Origin: Platerodrilus igneus
Taxonomy: Eukaryota > Arthropoda > Insecta > Coleoptera > Lycidae
Assembly: GCA_036346225.1 (NCBI GenBank)
Contig: JARFIW010000108.1
Coordinates: 2,976,001-3,040,000, forward strand
Length of the DNA stretch: 64,000 nt
Reading direction: 5' to 3'
This document shows positions 22,415 through 33,081 of this stretch, one piece after another. The notes beneath the pieces are model-generated. The model saw only the letters and a program-made list of their open reading frames with translations, did no database searches and was not told where the DNA came from. Position 1 is the first letter of the stretch. Each line of letters starts with the position of its first letter. The position numbers and the translations under genes are program-made.

Positions 22415-23130
22415 TGCAAATAACATCTATAAGGTTTCTATTATAAGCTTAATAAAGTTCTTAAATGTAATCTCTTGTAAAATATCAGTCGAGTCATCTG
22501 AAAATGTCACGCCACAGGGTGGCTGCCAATAATCCGTTGTGTACAGACGTCGCGTTTACGTTCAACTGTATTATTCTGGTCAAAGTTAGACTGAACGACG
22601 CTTTGTTATGGTATTCTCGGAAAAAGTAACGAATAGTTTCTCCTGTTAGGTGATTTTATAAAGCCAAGTCAGTCAAACATTCAAACTGTTGCTCTTGTAA
22701 CTACTCAAAGCACTGTTAAACCCCTCTCCGCAGACACCCTTACGATGTGGTAGTATTTTTAGCTTGGCTATGTATTTCCTGAGATGCGCAAGCGTTCCCG
22801 CCTCATCAAGGTCCCATGGTTCACAGAGGAGTGTGTGGGGACTATTAATTAAAATTAGCTTTTGATTTAAAAATTTCCAAAAAAAAGTCAAAGCTGAAAA
22901 GGCAATTGTAAAAATCTACTAGTTACTGTAATGAGGCGTCACTTAGTCTACTCTTGATTAGAATAATACAGCTGAAGATAAACGAGACATCTGTACACAA
23001 AGCATAATTGGCAGCCAACGTGTGGTGTGACATCTTGAGATAGACTTGATTGACAGTTTATAAAAGATTGTATTTAAGAGCTTTATTAAGCTTACAATAG
23101 GAAACTTCTAGATGTTATTTGCACTTTTCT
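22415..23130. repeat. Fold-back / MITE-like element with ~200-bp inverted arms
   Basis: The left arm (22415-22610) mirrors the right arm (22925-23130). Shared blocks are AAATAACATCTA, TAAGCTTAATAAAG, TGTCACGCCAC / TGTCACACCAC, TTGGCTGCCAAT and CTGTATTATTCT. The 300-bp middle includes a less AT-rich stretch (22690-22840) with no recognisable coding content. No transposase. Confidence 0.75.
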
Positions 23131-23181
23131 TTACTACACGGCTAATAGCAATACACATAGCCAAACAAGATCACAGAACCA

Positions 23182-23430
23182 AACTGCAAATACCCTACAT
23201 TTGATTTTCCAATGCTTCATTCATGGATACTACGTTTGCCATGAAGAGAACTTTTAACCTGGAAATTTTGAATTCTGCCAAACCATTGCTGTTCTCATTT
23301 GAACGAGAGCGTACTTTTGTGAAAAATGCTCGCCTAACATGCGGTCCGGGTCGGAATTCAACCCCAGAACATTGACCTTAGTAGTTACACGTGAACCAAC
23401 TAAGTCACGGAGCCGCCAACTGCAAACACC
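23182..23430 (-). mobile_element. tRNA-derived SINE, internally deleted copy with 13-bp TSD
   Basis: The body is 23195-23417 on the minus strand. AACTGCAAATACC (23182-23194) and AACTGCAAACACC (23418-23430) form a target-site duplication with one mismatch. The head keeps GGCTCCGTGACTTAGTTGG, but the B-box is degraded (GGGTTGAATTCC). About 70 bp are missing after CGTTCAAATGAGA relative to the other copies. Confidence 0.8.
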
Positions 23431-25873
23431 AATATACCACACTCACCTTCTTTGTAGATGCACTAACTTGCTATACAATGTTAGAGAGAACCGCTCGCTG
23501 TGCGCTACCGCACGCCATGCTTTCGAGAACGTCTTCAACCAGTTCAAACTTTACTCCAAGACTTAGGGATGATAACAAATCACCTATGCACATTTCAGCA
23601 CAATTTTTGCTTCAAAATATTAGAATAATAGAGAACTATGTTTAGGAATTCGTGAATCATCCTGCAGAAGTTCGAGCAACTAGCCCTTATTGCAAACCAG
23701 ACTGTTTGATGGTACGAAATCATGGAAGCAAAACCAAACACCGTTCAAAAATGCTTAGACACCACCCTGCAAGCAGCCGCCAAGAGAACCAGCACGTACA
23801 CTTTTCCAGAAGCATAGACTCTCACATACGCCGTCGCAACTACTCAAAAACCTATTTCTCAGTGCGTACGCTTAATAGGACCACCCTCTTAAAGTCATTA
23901 ACCTAAAACCCACTAACTCCAACACCACAGCAAATGAACTCTTCAAAGTTATTAAAGCCACCTTTCGGCCATCTCTACTCAACTTAAATATCCAAAACAA
24001 CCACTCCACCACATCATCCATCACCATACGAACAAATAAACCCATTGATATCAACCCTTACGCGCAACTCCTGTAACATTCACCTCCATAAACCCAAGTT
24101 GCCTCAACTGATCATTTTCAATTGGGCAGTGACATTCTCACCACCGCTATTCTAAATTACACATGCCTACAGAACGGCTTAGGTATCCTAATTCCCGAAA
24201 ACTTCTGTAGATCATGAATCTCCGTAGATATCTGTCGTCCCAAAACTGACTACTGCGATAGCTTAATTCTGATCATTTTTTAGATCCATCCTCATCACAA
24301 ACACCTATACCTTCATCGGATACAAATCCTCTGAAGAATCAGGGATCTTGTAGCAGTCACCTGTTGTTACAGCATTTAAGTCATTCTGTCAAATCCTGCA
24401 TTGATTAGCAGCCTACGGATGTTATGCCACTCCCTATCTCACCTGAAACTGACCTAAACCCACCCTTGCCGCTCCCATTTGTGCCAATTGTTCCTCAATC
24501 AACCGTTCCTACGACCACTCTGTTACTAGCATCAAATGCCCTATCTACAAGCAATTCTTGCACATGACCAAATTACGCACTGCTATAGGTTATAGACACC
24601 AGTCCAGGAGGCAAACACTAGCCTCCACTTCACTTCCACCCTAAATTGCAAGCCATTCAAATAAATCTCCAACATTCTCGCGCAATCATCCTAGAACTGT
24701 CCCACATTCTCCAAAACCACCAATTCCACATTGCACATCCAAGAACCATATTTAATCAACAATAAAATCTCACCTCTCTTTTCTAATTCTCGCTACCATA
24801 GTCATCCCAATCCTACGGACCCAAACCTTACCTCCGCCATTATCATAATCCATCCGCATCTTGACGCATCCTACCCTCTCATTACCTCAAATCACATTGG
24901 AAAATGTCACTTTTTAAATTTCCGCTTACTTCCAATATAGAAAAGACTAACACTTACACCAAGTGGACATATACTACCTGAAATTCGTAACCAACCAACC
25001 ATCATAGCTTTTGACGTCAATGTCAAATCAACTTTATAGTTTAACAATGACATCGACGAAAAGGGAACACTACTAGAAGATTTCATTCACCTCTACATAC
25101 AGAACCTCCCCTCCCTTATGCCCGCCTGGAAATCTTTGCAACACCAGTTCAATATAGACCTTACACTTACCACCCCCTACCGCCAACTTACCCGTTTTCT
25201 GGAGTGTCTCCAGCATCCACCAAGATAGCGATCATAATCTTATTATCTTTGAAATCCTCTTTAACCGCTCACCTAGAACTCGTCACAAAACCCCAGCTTG
25301 TAACACACGCAAAGCAGAGTGAACTCGAGACTCTTTGGCAAAACTGACTCCCCTTGCACCTCCATTGCTCATGCGAACTATCACTATTCCCTAGTCAAAT
25401 CCATCGTCCAATGCATCCACACTGCAACCACTGACTTGTTTCTACGAAAACAGTACATCCTGCAAGCCTCGCCTTGGTGGACACTTGAACTCACTACTGC
25501 ACGAAGCACATTCTTATCAGCCCGGCATAGGCTATAAAGAGCAAGACGGACTAACTCAAATTCGATCTTAATCAAAACCTTGCATTAACTTACACGGCTG
25601 ACAGAATACTGTACAAAGACCTTATTGCAATCTTTAAGAAAGAGCACTACCACAAGTTCATCCACGAACAGCACACAAACACGAACCACCTACGGTAAGT
25701 TAATAAATTCTCCCTAAGTCTACATCCTAACCACCCCATCACATATAAATCTGACCAACTTCGAAAACATCCTTCGCTGCTCCAGACTTTTCCACTCAAG
25801 CACAACAACTTCTGATCAACTCCTTAACCCCAACAAACACTGATCTAGATTACCTGCTTGATTTCCTCGAAGC

Positions 25874-26070
25874 CAAATTATTCCTAAATACTCCCTGTAT
25901 GTTTGTTGTGGTTTGTTTTGTATTTTTCTTAAACTTCTTTGGGAATTAAACCACTCATAGTTGTTAAGGATGGCACGCAAAATCGTGAAGCGTTCTACTT
26001 TTTTAATAAAGACGATTTTAACAACTACGAGTGGTTTAATTCCCAAAGAAGATTAAGACAAATTATTCCT
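25874..26070 (+). mobile_element. Snap-back element 1 with 12-bp target-site duplication
   Basis: Perfect direct repeats CAAATTATTCCT at 25874-25885 and 26059-26070 bound a 173-bp element. Inside, CTTTGGGAATTAAACCACTC and its reverse complement (GAGTGGTTTAATTCCCAAAG) form the ends of a hairpin around a less conserved loop. The left side adds CTCCCTGTATGTTTGTTGTG, which also occurs inverted at the right end of the related element at 49048-49270. It interrupts the LINE at 23.65-28.5 kb. Confidence 0.85.
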
Positions 26071-26479
26071 GTCCAAATTCTCAGGCCACGCTCAAATCAC
26101 AAACGCTATTCTCCAAACATCTTGGTCTCTAACCAGGGAATCTACCCATCTCCTATTGCAAAAGGGCGTGTTTTTAGAAGTCTCCTCCAATCCTTTCAAA
26201 TCAGCGTCCATTATCTTTATCCTGAAACCAAACAAGCCACCGGAATATCCCAAATCCTACAGACCTATAGCCCTAGTTCCAACCTTTGGAAAACTCCTAT
26301 AACAGGTTATCCTCCTTAAGTTCAATACACACATAGAACTACACTCTCTACTATCTTCTATCTAGCACGGTGTACGCCTAGACCATAGCGTAGAACGAAC
26401 TACTCACTTGTTCGTTTCGACAGTCCAATCATCTTCATATACGTAAATACGTATTAGCCCTACTCCTGGATTACCATTC

Positions 26480-26880
26480 TGCCTTTGGCTTTGCGCCTTT
26501 TTGACTCTACATTTTATTTTTAGGAGATTTTTAAACCCGGCATGGGAAAACATTTTCCCATTCTTTATTCCACGTGTAAGTTTCAGTACTATAGTTTCCC
26601 ACAAACCCCAGAACAAAAACTCCATAAATTATGGTATGCAAACCGCATACGTTTGCGTTCCCAGGCTAAAAGAATATCGATATGGTTAGCTCAATTGGCC
26701 GTGGGATACCTGGAATAGTTGAGTCACTATAATACCATGCGAAGATCGCATCTTAAAAGCAAGGATTTTACTATCGGCGTTTGAAGAGATAGGACGTGTG
26801 TATGTGGTGATTTTTTGGCAAAGTGATCCTTCTTGTGTCCTTATTACCTTTTTCCTCTTACCCAAACAAACTATCGTTTT
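26480..26880 (-). repeat. Diverged single copy of the 0.56-kb tandem-array monomer
   Basis: On the minus strand it matches the 40.9-43.2 kb monomer. Shared blocks are ATTCTTTTAGCCTGGGAACG, CAAACGTATGCGGTTT, GTGGGAAACTATA, AAACTTACACGTG and AAAATGTAGAGTCAAA. Upstream of these the blocks GATAGTAAAATC, TTTTAAGATGC and GTATCCCAC also align. It sits inside the LINE between RT blocks. Confidence 0.65.
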
Positions 26881-28032
26881 TGTTACAATCGCTTCGCTTA
26901 AAATATTTGTGCCCGCAAAGGAAACCACTAGTCCAATACCCGAACCTGAGAAGCATGATACGGTCTTGGCTTCCAGTGAAGACCATGTAAGTTCTTAGCA
27001 TGTTTGTTAACTTGTGGAGTTCATACGTAACAGCATCATGTAGCCCAATTTGTGGAGGTAATGCATTACGTTCAGGATCATGCATGGTTGGCGACGCAGG
27101 AAATTTATACAATAATTAGCATAATTGTAACAACCTCGTTTTGTGATCAAATCTCCTCAATCAAATTAAAGCAGCCAACTTTGCTTCTCGCATATTTCTG
27201 ATTATTAAATCCTTTCTTTCCTCTCGAAGAACAAGCTTACCCTCGAATTGTAACTCCATATTCAAACCTTTAACCCAAGTCTGTCCACAAGGCTCCCGCC
27301 TATCTCCAATCCTCTGTAATTTGGCACTTAATCCACTGTTAGACCTTAACATCTCAAATACATCTACCTTTGCAAACGTCGACGACGTCGTCTTCCTTAT
27401 TTATGGCAACCCCTGGCTACTATAGAAAATATTGCATCCATCCTCATGATCTCCATTGGACACCGGTCCTCTAAAAATAAGCAAGCACTCTCCCGTTCCA
27501 AATAAAAACGTGATAATCCCTAAAATCTATTTTATCCTACGACGCAGTCCGAAAATTCACATCCTAAAATCCCACATTCCTTTCTCTCATACAACTTCGT
27601 ACCCTGTCGTGCACATAGACATCAGATTAAAAACTCATACACGCACACCTCTCAAAACGCCGTTCAAAATCAAAATAATCCTCAACAACCTGCAACATAC
27701 TCTTCTCAACTCAATTCAAGTCGACAAACCCACGCGCAGGTTAATCCTCAATCACATCATTACCATTTCCGATATGCTGTAGATGCATGACGCCCTGCAA
27801 CTTTCATTCTCCAGACGTTTCCTGAATACGATTATAAGACCTTTCCTACCATACACCTCAAGAGCATGTAGAGCCACCTTCACCAAGACACTGCACGCCC
27901 TGCTCCAAATCCCACCGATTGAAATCCATGTTCACTCCCTAATTCAAATCCGCAGCCTTCAGAGCAATTTTTGCATTACTCCTACATGACAGGACACTAT
28001 AACGAGTACCATAACCTCCCCAAAACTAAAAA

Positions 28033-28505
28033 CGAACTTCTTCTTTCACTCCTGGTAAGCTCTGGTTTATTTCCTCTATCGGTAGACATACCTATAACAT
28101 ATTTCCAGGCATCCCTTTCTCCAGTAGGTCTACAATCCAACTCTTGACCGGGCCTGGAAGTTTCCGACACAAACTATACCATTTCCACCGAACCCCATCA
28201 CTTTTTTGTTCCTGTAACGCTTAATCCCACCCGGAAACTCAGACTTATCTAATCTACCACTGTCTGCTTGAACTTCCTTTTTCACTCCTAGCAAGGGCTC
28301 TGGTCATATCCTCTACCGGTAGACATACCTATAACATATTTCCAGGTATCCCTTTCTTCAGTATGTCTACAATCCAATTTTTGACCGGGCATGGAAGTTT
28401 CCAATACAAACTATACCTTTTCTCCCAAAGCCCATTACTTTTTTGTCCCTGTAACGCTAATTCCCACCCGGAAACTCAGACTTACCTAATCTACCACTGT
28501 CCGCT
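28033..28505. repeat. Tandem duplication, 2 x ~236 bp
   Basis: Two copies (28033-28268 and 28269-28505) share GGTAGACATACCTATAACAT, GTCTACAATCCAA, TTGACCGGGC and CCCACCCGGAAACTCAGACT with few differences. The position directly after the LINE C-terminal domain suggests duplicated LINE 3'UTR. Confidence 0.85.
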
Positions 28506-28510
28506 TCTAA

Positions 28511-29849
28511 TCTCTTTACAAATTGATTCATTTGCATTTTGATCCATTTTCCCTCTTCCTAACCTAAACTTTTTAGAAACTTATTACCTGTTAAAATTCA
28601 ACCTTCTCCTTAGCGAAATCCTCGTATCAAAGCTATCCAAAATTCGCAGCACTGACACTTACATTTACTTCACTCCACTAACATTCTACTACGCGCGCAC
28701 ACACACTTATGGTCACAAATATACATGCTAATTCACACTAGCATCACACAGACACGGCTACCTTGGCTACCAACAACTAGTTCCACTCCATCCAGCCATA
28801 AGGCAACAAGATAAGGGCATGAAGTCTTAACCATTTGTTTTACTTATTTTGAGGATTTATATTTTTATCTTGTAACTATGGTTGTATACTTTTTTTAGGA
28901 TGTACGACAAGGATAGGTCACAGGACTAGGAAAAGTCAACCAACAATGTACGGATAAAAAAAATAATTTTAGTATGTTTTATAATAGTTCTGAATTTAAT
29001 AAGTAAAAAATAAGGATGCAGTTTAACACTGCACTTAAACCACTTGTTTATAGAATCATAATAATGTACACAAATTTAGGTTGATCCGGCTCAAACTTGA
29101 TAAGAAGTTTTGTTTAAAACGTAAAAATTAAAAAAATTATTTTATCCAGCCGTCTGACACAAAGCTGGAACCTAACAAAATATCAACTTAATTAGGTGTG
29201 AAGGCAGTTCAGCATTTAGTGGTATTTGTAACGCTCGTATATTATTTGAGCAAATGTTAGTTTGGAGAAAAGCATTTTCATAATTTAGGTAGTTAAACCC
29301 TAAAAATGTTATAGAAGCTTGGGTGGTTTACATTTAATAACGTGACAATTTCATTATAATATTAAATAAGATGCAAATAGTAAAGTACTTAGTACATTCT
29401 TTTACAATTTGCAATAAGAACCAGGACTTCACTAAATTAGAAAAAAACACCATTTCCGGTAAATAACCGGCCTAAGAAAGTGTATTCGTAAACATTCACA
29501 CGAGTTGAAAGAAACTGAAATCGTTCTAAATTACTCCAAAAGACAGAAACCCATAAAACAGCATAAAATTTATTAACTTTCTACGGGTGAAACTAGAGAA
29601 CAAAAATCGAGTATAATCAAAGTAGCCGAGAATATATAGCACTAATTGATGAAACATAATTCTAAAAAAGAAATTTCGAGAAACGACGTATTGCGTAATA
29701 AGGGGTAAATAACAGAAGATCGCGCTCGGAAACGTTAAAAAACATAATGAGAGATAGATGAAGGGATTTAAAACTACGGCGGAATATTTGTTAAAGAAAT
29801 TCTTTCCATCGGACGATCCAAAGGAGGACGTAGGGTTGCACGGCTTGAT
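28511..29849. other. AT-rich sequence, nothing firm
   Basis: A 112-codon minus frame at 29526-29864 is open but has no recognisable motif. It begins at a tRNA-Asp-like primer-binding motif, so it could be relic interior of the LTR-like element at 29870-30424. Confidence 0.35.
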
Positions 29850-29869
29850 ACGTCGGGGAGCCACATAGG

Positions 29870-30424
29870 TGCAAGGAATAGGTTATCACGCTTAAACCTC
29901 CCAGTAAACTCTAATGCAAATGAAATAAAGTTTAAAAACACTTACCCCGATATTTACTAGCATCGATCTCAGGAGCGGTTCTTTCTGCTCTTGTCCTGTT
30001 GTGGGTTGCTGCGCCGACTAAGGCTGGTGACAACACAATAGGGATGGGGTAAAATGTTTGGAAAGGTAACGCATCCACGTCAGCACTACCCGGTAACTAT
30101 GCGATATCTTGGAAGTCGGTACGAAAAGTCTGACGAACTAAGCGGCGGTCCTCGCCTTAAATGTTTCTCGCCTCCAACCAAGGTTGATGTACTTTCGCCT
30201 GCGTTCGTGGGAAGATCAACATCTTCTCACAACAAAACCCTACGTCAGCGCTTACGATTGCAAAGATAAGCAACTGACGTCAAGTTCTGTGTGAACAATG
30301 ATAATCTCGGAGTTTCACAGCATCAACCAAACTGCGCTATTCTGCAGGAATTGTTCCAAATTTTAAAAAGTCTCTAACTCTAAATTAATGAACCTAATTT
30401 TTAGTTTTAAAATAAAGCGTAACA
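29870..30424 (-). repeat. LTR-like 0.53-kb repeat, copy 1, with possible tRNA-Asp PBS
   Basis: It aligns over more than 500 bp with 32056-32617. Both copies end AAATAAAGCGTA(A/G)CA and share CACTTACCCCG, CTCTTGTCCTGTTGTG, ATAGGGATGGGGTAAAA, TTAAATGTTTCTC, TTCTCACAACAAAAC and TGACGTCAA. On the minus strand each copy carries CGGGGTAAGTG, a strong splice donor. Next to this copy the minus strand reads TGGCTCCCCGACG (from 29863), which is 12 of 13 bases complementary to a tRNA-Asp 3' end plus CCA. I infer an LTR in minus orientation. Confidence 0.6.
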
Positions 30425-31335
30425 AGGTGCTGATGAGGCAACCCTGGGTTATGAAGTCGTAAGGACTCTTAGGAGGGTGAACCCTACGGAGGCACCGGGG
30501 CATGATGGAATCGCTTTAGGCGCAGCTCTGGAGGCGTGCCTGTTGTCCACGCGTGTTTTTGCCGGGTTGTTTAATTTGTTTGGAAAAGGGCGTGTTTATC
30601 CGTTGTTGGAAAGTACAAAATGTGAAACTTATCTCTAAACCAAAAAATGCAAATGTGTCAGACCCGTGCACCTATCGATACCGGAGAAAGTTTTAGATCG
30701 AGATATGACCACGCTGTGCGAGACAGTGGTGGTTTTAGTAGGAGACAATTTGAATTCACTGAGGGTAAGTCGACTCTCGACGCGTTAAACTTCGTAATCA
30801 AATAATTCCATCAAGCGGGGAAGTCAAATGAGTATTTATTGCGTCGTCATGGCGTTGTAAATCTCTGAGGCATTTGATGCTTCCTGGTGACCATCTATCG
30901 TTAAGGAGTTGGAATGCAGGGATTGTCCGCAAAACCTGGTGTCATTGGTAAAGATCAAAGTTCAAGATGCCAGCAGAAGTCATGCTCTGGTCCCACGATA
31001 TGGATGTTGTTGTATGAGAACATTTTTAGGGTAAAATTGCCCAAAAGATGCACGATTGTTGGGTTCACGGATGATACACTGTTGATTATCAGGTCGAGAT
31101 TGTTAATAGAGATGCGAACGAAACCGAAAGAGGCGTTGAGTAGGTTGCATGAATGGTCGCAGAAGGTCAAGGTGAAATTCAATACGGCAAAGCCGAAGGC
31201 GCTTTATTTCGGAACAAAGCTGGAACAATGTCCACTTAGGTTAGAGCTAGGAGGGGAAGAGATCCCGTTCAAGGAAGCCATTACATACCTCGGAATTTCC
31301 TTTGAACGTTCTTCCTTGAGGACTGGGATATCCGG
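30425..31335 (+). pseudogene. R1-clade-like LINE reverse transcriptase, part 1
   Basis: Broken + frames follow R1-type RT. NPTEAPGHDGI lies near 30480, RRQFEFTEGKSTLDAL near 30735, and an AFDASW-PSIV block near 30865 (the usual second W is a TGA stop). An open frame from 30914 then holds SGPTIW, the catalytic box FTDD (residues 51-54), LHEWSQKVKVKFN and ITYLGISFE. The A-F-D-x-x-W-W signature and Y-L-G block point to the R1/TRAS group. It begins directly after the LTR-like repeat, so the endonuclease and ORF1 are missing, and it runs into CA-repeat sequence at about 31310. Confidence 0.8.
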
Positions 31336-31791
31336 CTGCCGATGGTCCTGGTTCTGGATATCAACATCACATACACAACACACATACGCACAATCCTCAC
31401 TTGCCTACCCACCCATCCACACACACACACACACACAGCACTTGCCCTCAAGTCCACACACACACACACACACACGCACACATACACACACATCTTACTC
31501 ACAGTTACTTTCTCAAGCGCTGTACAAACACAAATGCATATTCACACACTTACATTGCTTTTTCAACATCTGGATTACCGACTGTCGTTGGTCCGGACTG
31601 ATAAGACAATATCCGTTGAGCGTTTTTCCTTGACAACTGGGATTTCAGGCTGCCGATGGTTCTGGTTCTAAAAGGGGAACGTAACACGAATATCAACACT
31701 ACATACACAACACACATACACGCATACACACACACACACACACACAACCTCACTTACACACATAACATGTACCCTCATCGCGTATACACAC

Positions 31792-31839
<48 letters not shown>

Positions 31840-31860
31840 CACCCACGGTTACTTTCTAGA
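31302..31860. repeat. Tandem duplication (314-bp period) rich in (CA)n
   Basis: Copy A (31302-31615) and copy B (31616-about 31860) both start TTGARCGTT and contain CTTGA, GGCTGCCGATGGT and TCTGGTTCT. Each carries CA runs, the longest at about 31785-31838. Frames through the block encode only His-Thr repeats and are not genes. Confidence 0.85.
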
Positions 31861-31933
31861 ACGAAGCAAGGTCTGCTTAAATTTCAGGTAGCAGACTACT
31901 GAAACGTTGGAACAAATATAATAAAAAATAAAT

Positions 31934-32026
31934 AAATACCTGGGAATTAAATTACACAACAAATTGAATTGGAAGGCGCACGTGCAGTATGTCAAAAGTA
32001 AGGGCAGCAAACTATTTAAAGAATGA
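31934..32026 (+). pseudogene. R1-like LINE, part 2 (post-RT fragment)
   Basis: Thirty codons read KYLGIKLHNKLNWKAHVQYV and continue KSKGSKLFKE before a TGA. This is the post-catalytic Y-L-G-V-x-L-D...L-x-W-x-x-H block of LINE reverse transcriptases. Part 1 already ends in its own YLGI block, so either the block was duplicated or two LINE copies are joined here. The LTR-like repeat copy 2 follows. Confidence 0.7.
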
Positions 32027-32055
32027 TGGCGGAGACAAAAAAAAACTTTATTATA

Positions 32056-32617
32056 TTCAACCCTCCCAAAAAACACCCGGGCTTGAAAATAAAGTATTAA
32101 AACACTTACCCCGGCGTTCACATTTACGTTGTTCTCAGGGGCAGGTCTTTCGGCTCTTGTCCTGTTGTGTTGTGGATCGCGGCGCCGGCTCCTGCTGGTA
32201 GTGCTTGGCTGACGATATGATAGGGATGGGGTAAAAGGGTGGGGACGGTAACGCACTCATGCCATCACTACCCGGCAAACCGTCGATAATCGTTCTTTCA
32301 CGGACGTCGGTACGATAATTCTTGAGCAAAACAGCGACGTTTCTTGTCTTAAATGTTTCTCCCCTCCAACCGAGATTGACATACTTCCACCTACGTTTGT
32401 GGGAAGATAAACTTCTTCTCACAACAAAACTCTTGCGTCAGCGTTTACAATTGCAAAGATGCGCGAATGACGTCAAAGTCCGTGTGAACGTTAATAATTC
32501 TGAGGTTTCACAGCGTCAACAAAATTGCACCACTCAACGGGGATTTTTTCGAATTCTAAAAAGTCCCTAACTTTAAATCAATAAACCTAATTGTTAGTTT
32601 TAAAATAAAGCGTAGCA
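32056..32617 (-). repeat. LTR-like 0.53-kb repeat, copy 2 (solo)
   Basis: Homologous to 29870-30424 in the same orientation. It interrupts the LINE: post-RT coding lies before it and the LINE C-terminal domain after it. No clear target-site duplication. Small frames on both strands (e.g. 31849-32256 minus, 32322-32570 plus) are not conserved between copies. Confidence 0.7.
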
Positions 32618-32624
32618 ACTTCAG

Positions 32625-32885
32625 ATTTCGAGACGAATCGTTGAGGACAGTCTACACCGGAGAACAGAACCGGCGAATCTGTACGCAGCATCTGTTTGGG
32701 CAAAAAGCTGTAAGGTTAGGAAAGTCCGGTAATTGACGAGCATTCAACGCGTGAACGCGGTCAAAATGTCGAAAGTGTACAGAACCACTTTCATTTAAGC
32801 GGTAATTAGTAAAATGCTCCTAATCGAAGTTGTCAGGGAGTTTAGAAATCGAAGGCTCATAGAAATAGGGAAAGAGCGGAAAATT
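32625..32885 (+). pseudogene. R1-like LINE, part 3 (C-terminal domain)
   Basis: With in-frame stops, the sequence reads NLYAASVWAKSC, LTSIQRVNAVKMSKVYRTT, AVISKMLLIEVV and REFRNRRLIEIGK. This fits the R1-type region after RT: a Y-A-A-x-x-W-A block, a Q-R block and Y-R-T-T-S-x-x-A. The frame decays beyond about 32885. The 65-codon ORF at 32884-33081 might be its degraded end but has no recognisable motif. Confidence 0.7.
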
Positions 32886-33081
32886 GTCTAAAATTCTAGG
32901 GTTTGCTAGTAGAGAGGTGGGAAGAAAAATCGTTATTTCCGAACTAGGATATCCGGCTGATGCCAAGAGGTTCGAGTTTGTCGAAGGCGAGGAAAAGACG
33001 ACGGGGATCCACAAACTGCGGCATTATAAATCTATCCAACCTTTTCTAAAATTGTTCGATTTATGCGTTATGATTCGATAA

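Larger units (their letters stand above)
23650..28510 (+). pseudogene. Decayed non-LTR retrotransposon (LINE)
   Basis: Broken frames follow the order expected for a Jockey-like LINE. A CANC...CPIYK zinc-knuckle-like segment (24480-24560) ends ORF1. The endonuclease gives IDLTL at about 25155 and SDHNLIIFEI at about 25228. A linker with PWW (near 25475) follows. RT starts with a KPNKPPEYPKSYRPIALV block at 26227-26280, then HGVRLDHS near 26370. RT resumes at about 27280 with VCPQGSRLSPILCNLAL and a degraded catalytic box NVDD near 27375. The C-terminal domain runs to about 27990. Many stops and frameshifts show it is dead. It is interrupted at 25886-26058 and about 26440-27115. Confidence 0.8.

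Noticed and set aside
29526..29864. 112-codon minus frame as a host gene
   Set aside because: No motif, hydrophobic AT-driven composition, and it begins at a PBS-like site of an LTR-like repeat.
31342..31859. Frames encoding long His-Thr repeats
   Set aside because: They are translations of (CA)n microsatellites and change with every frame.
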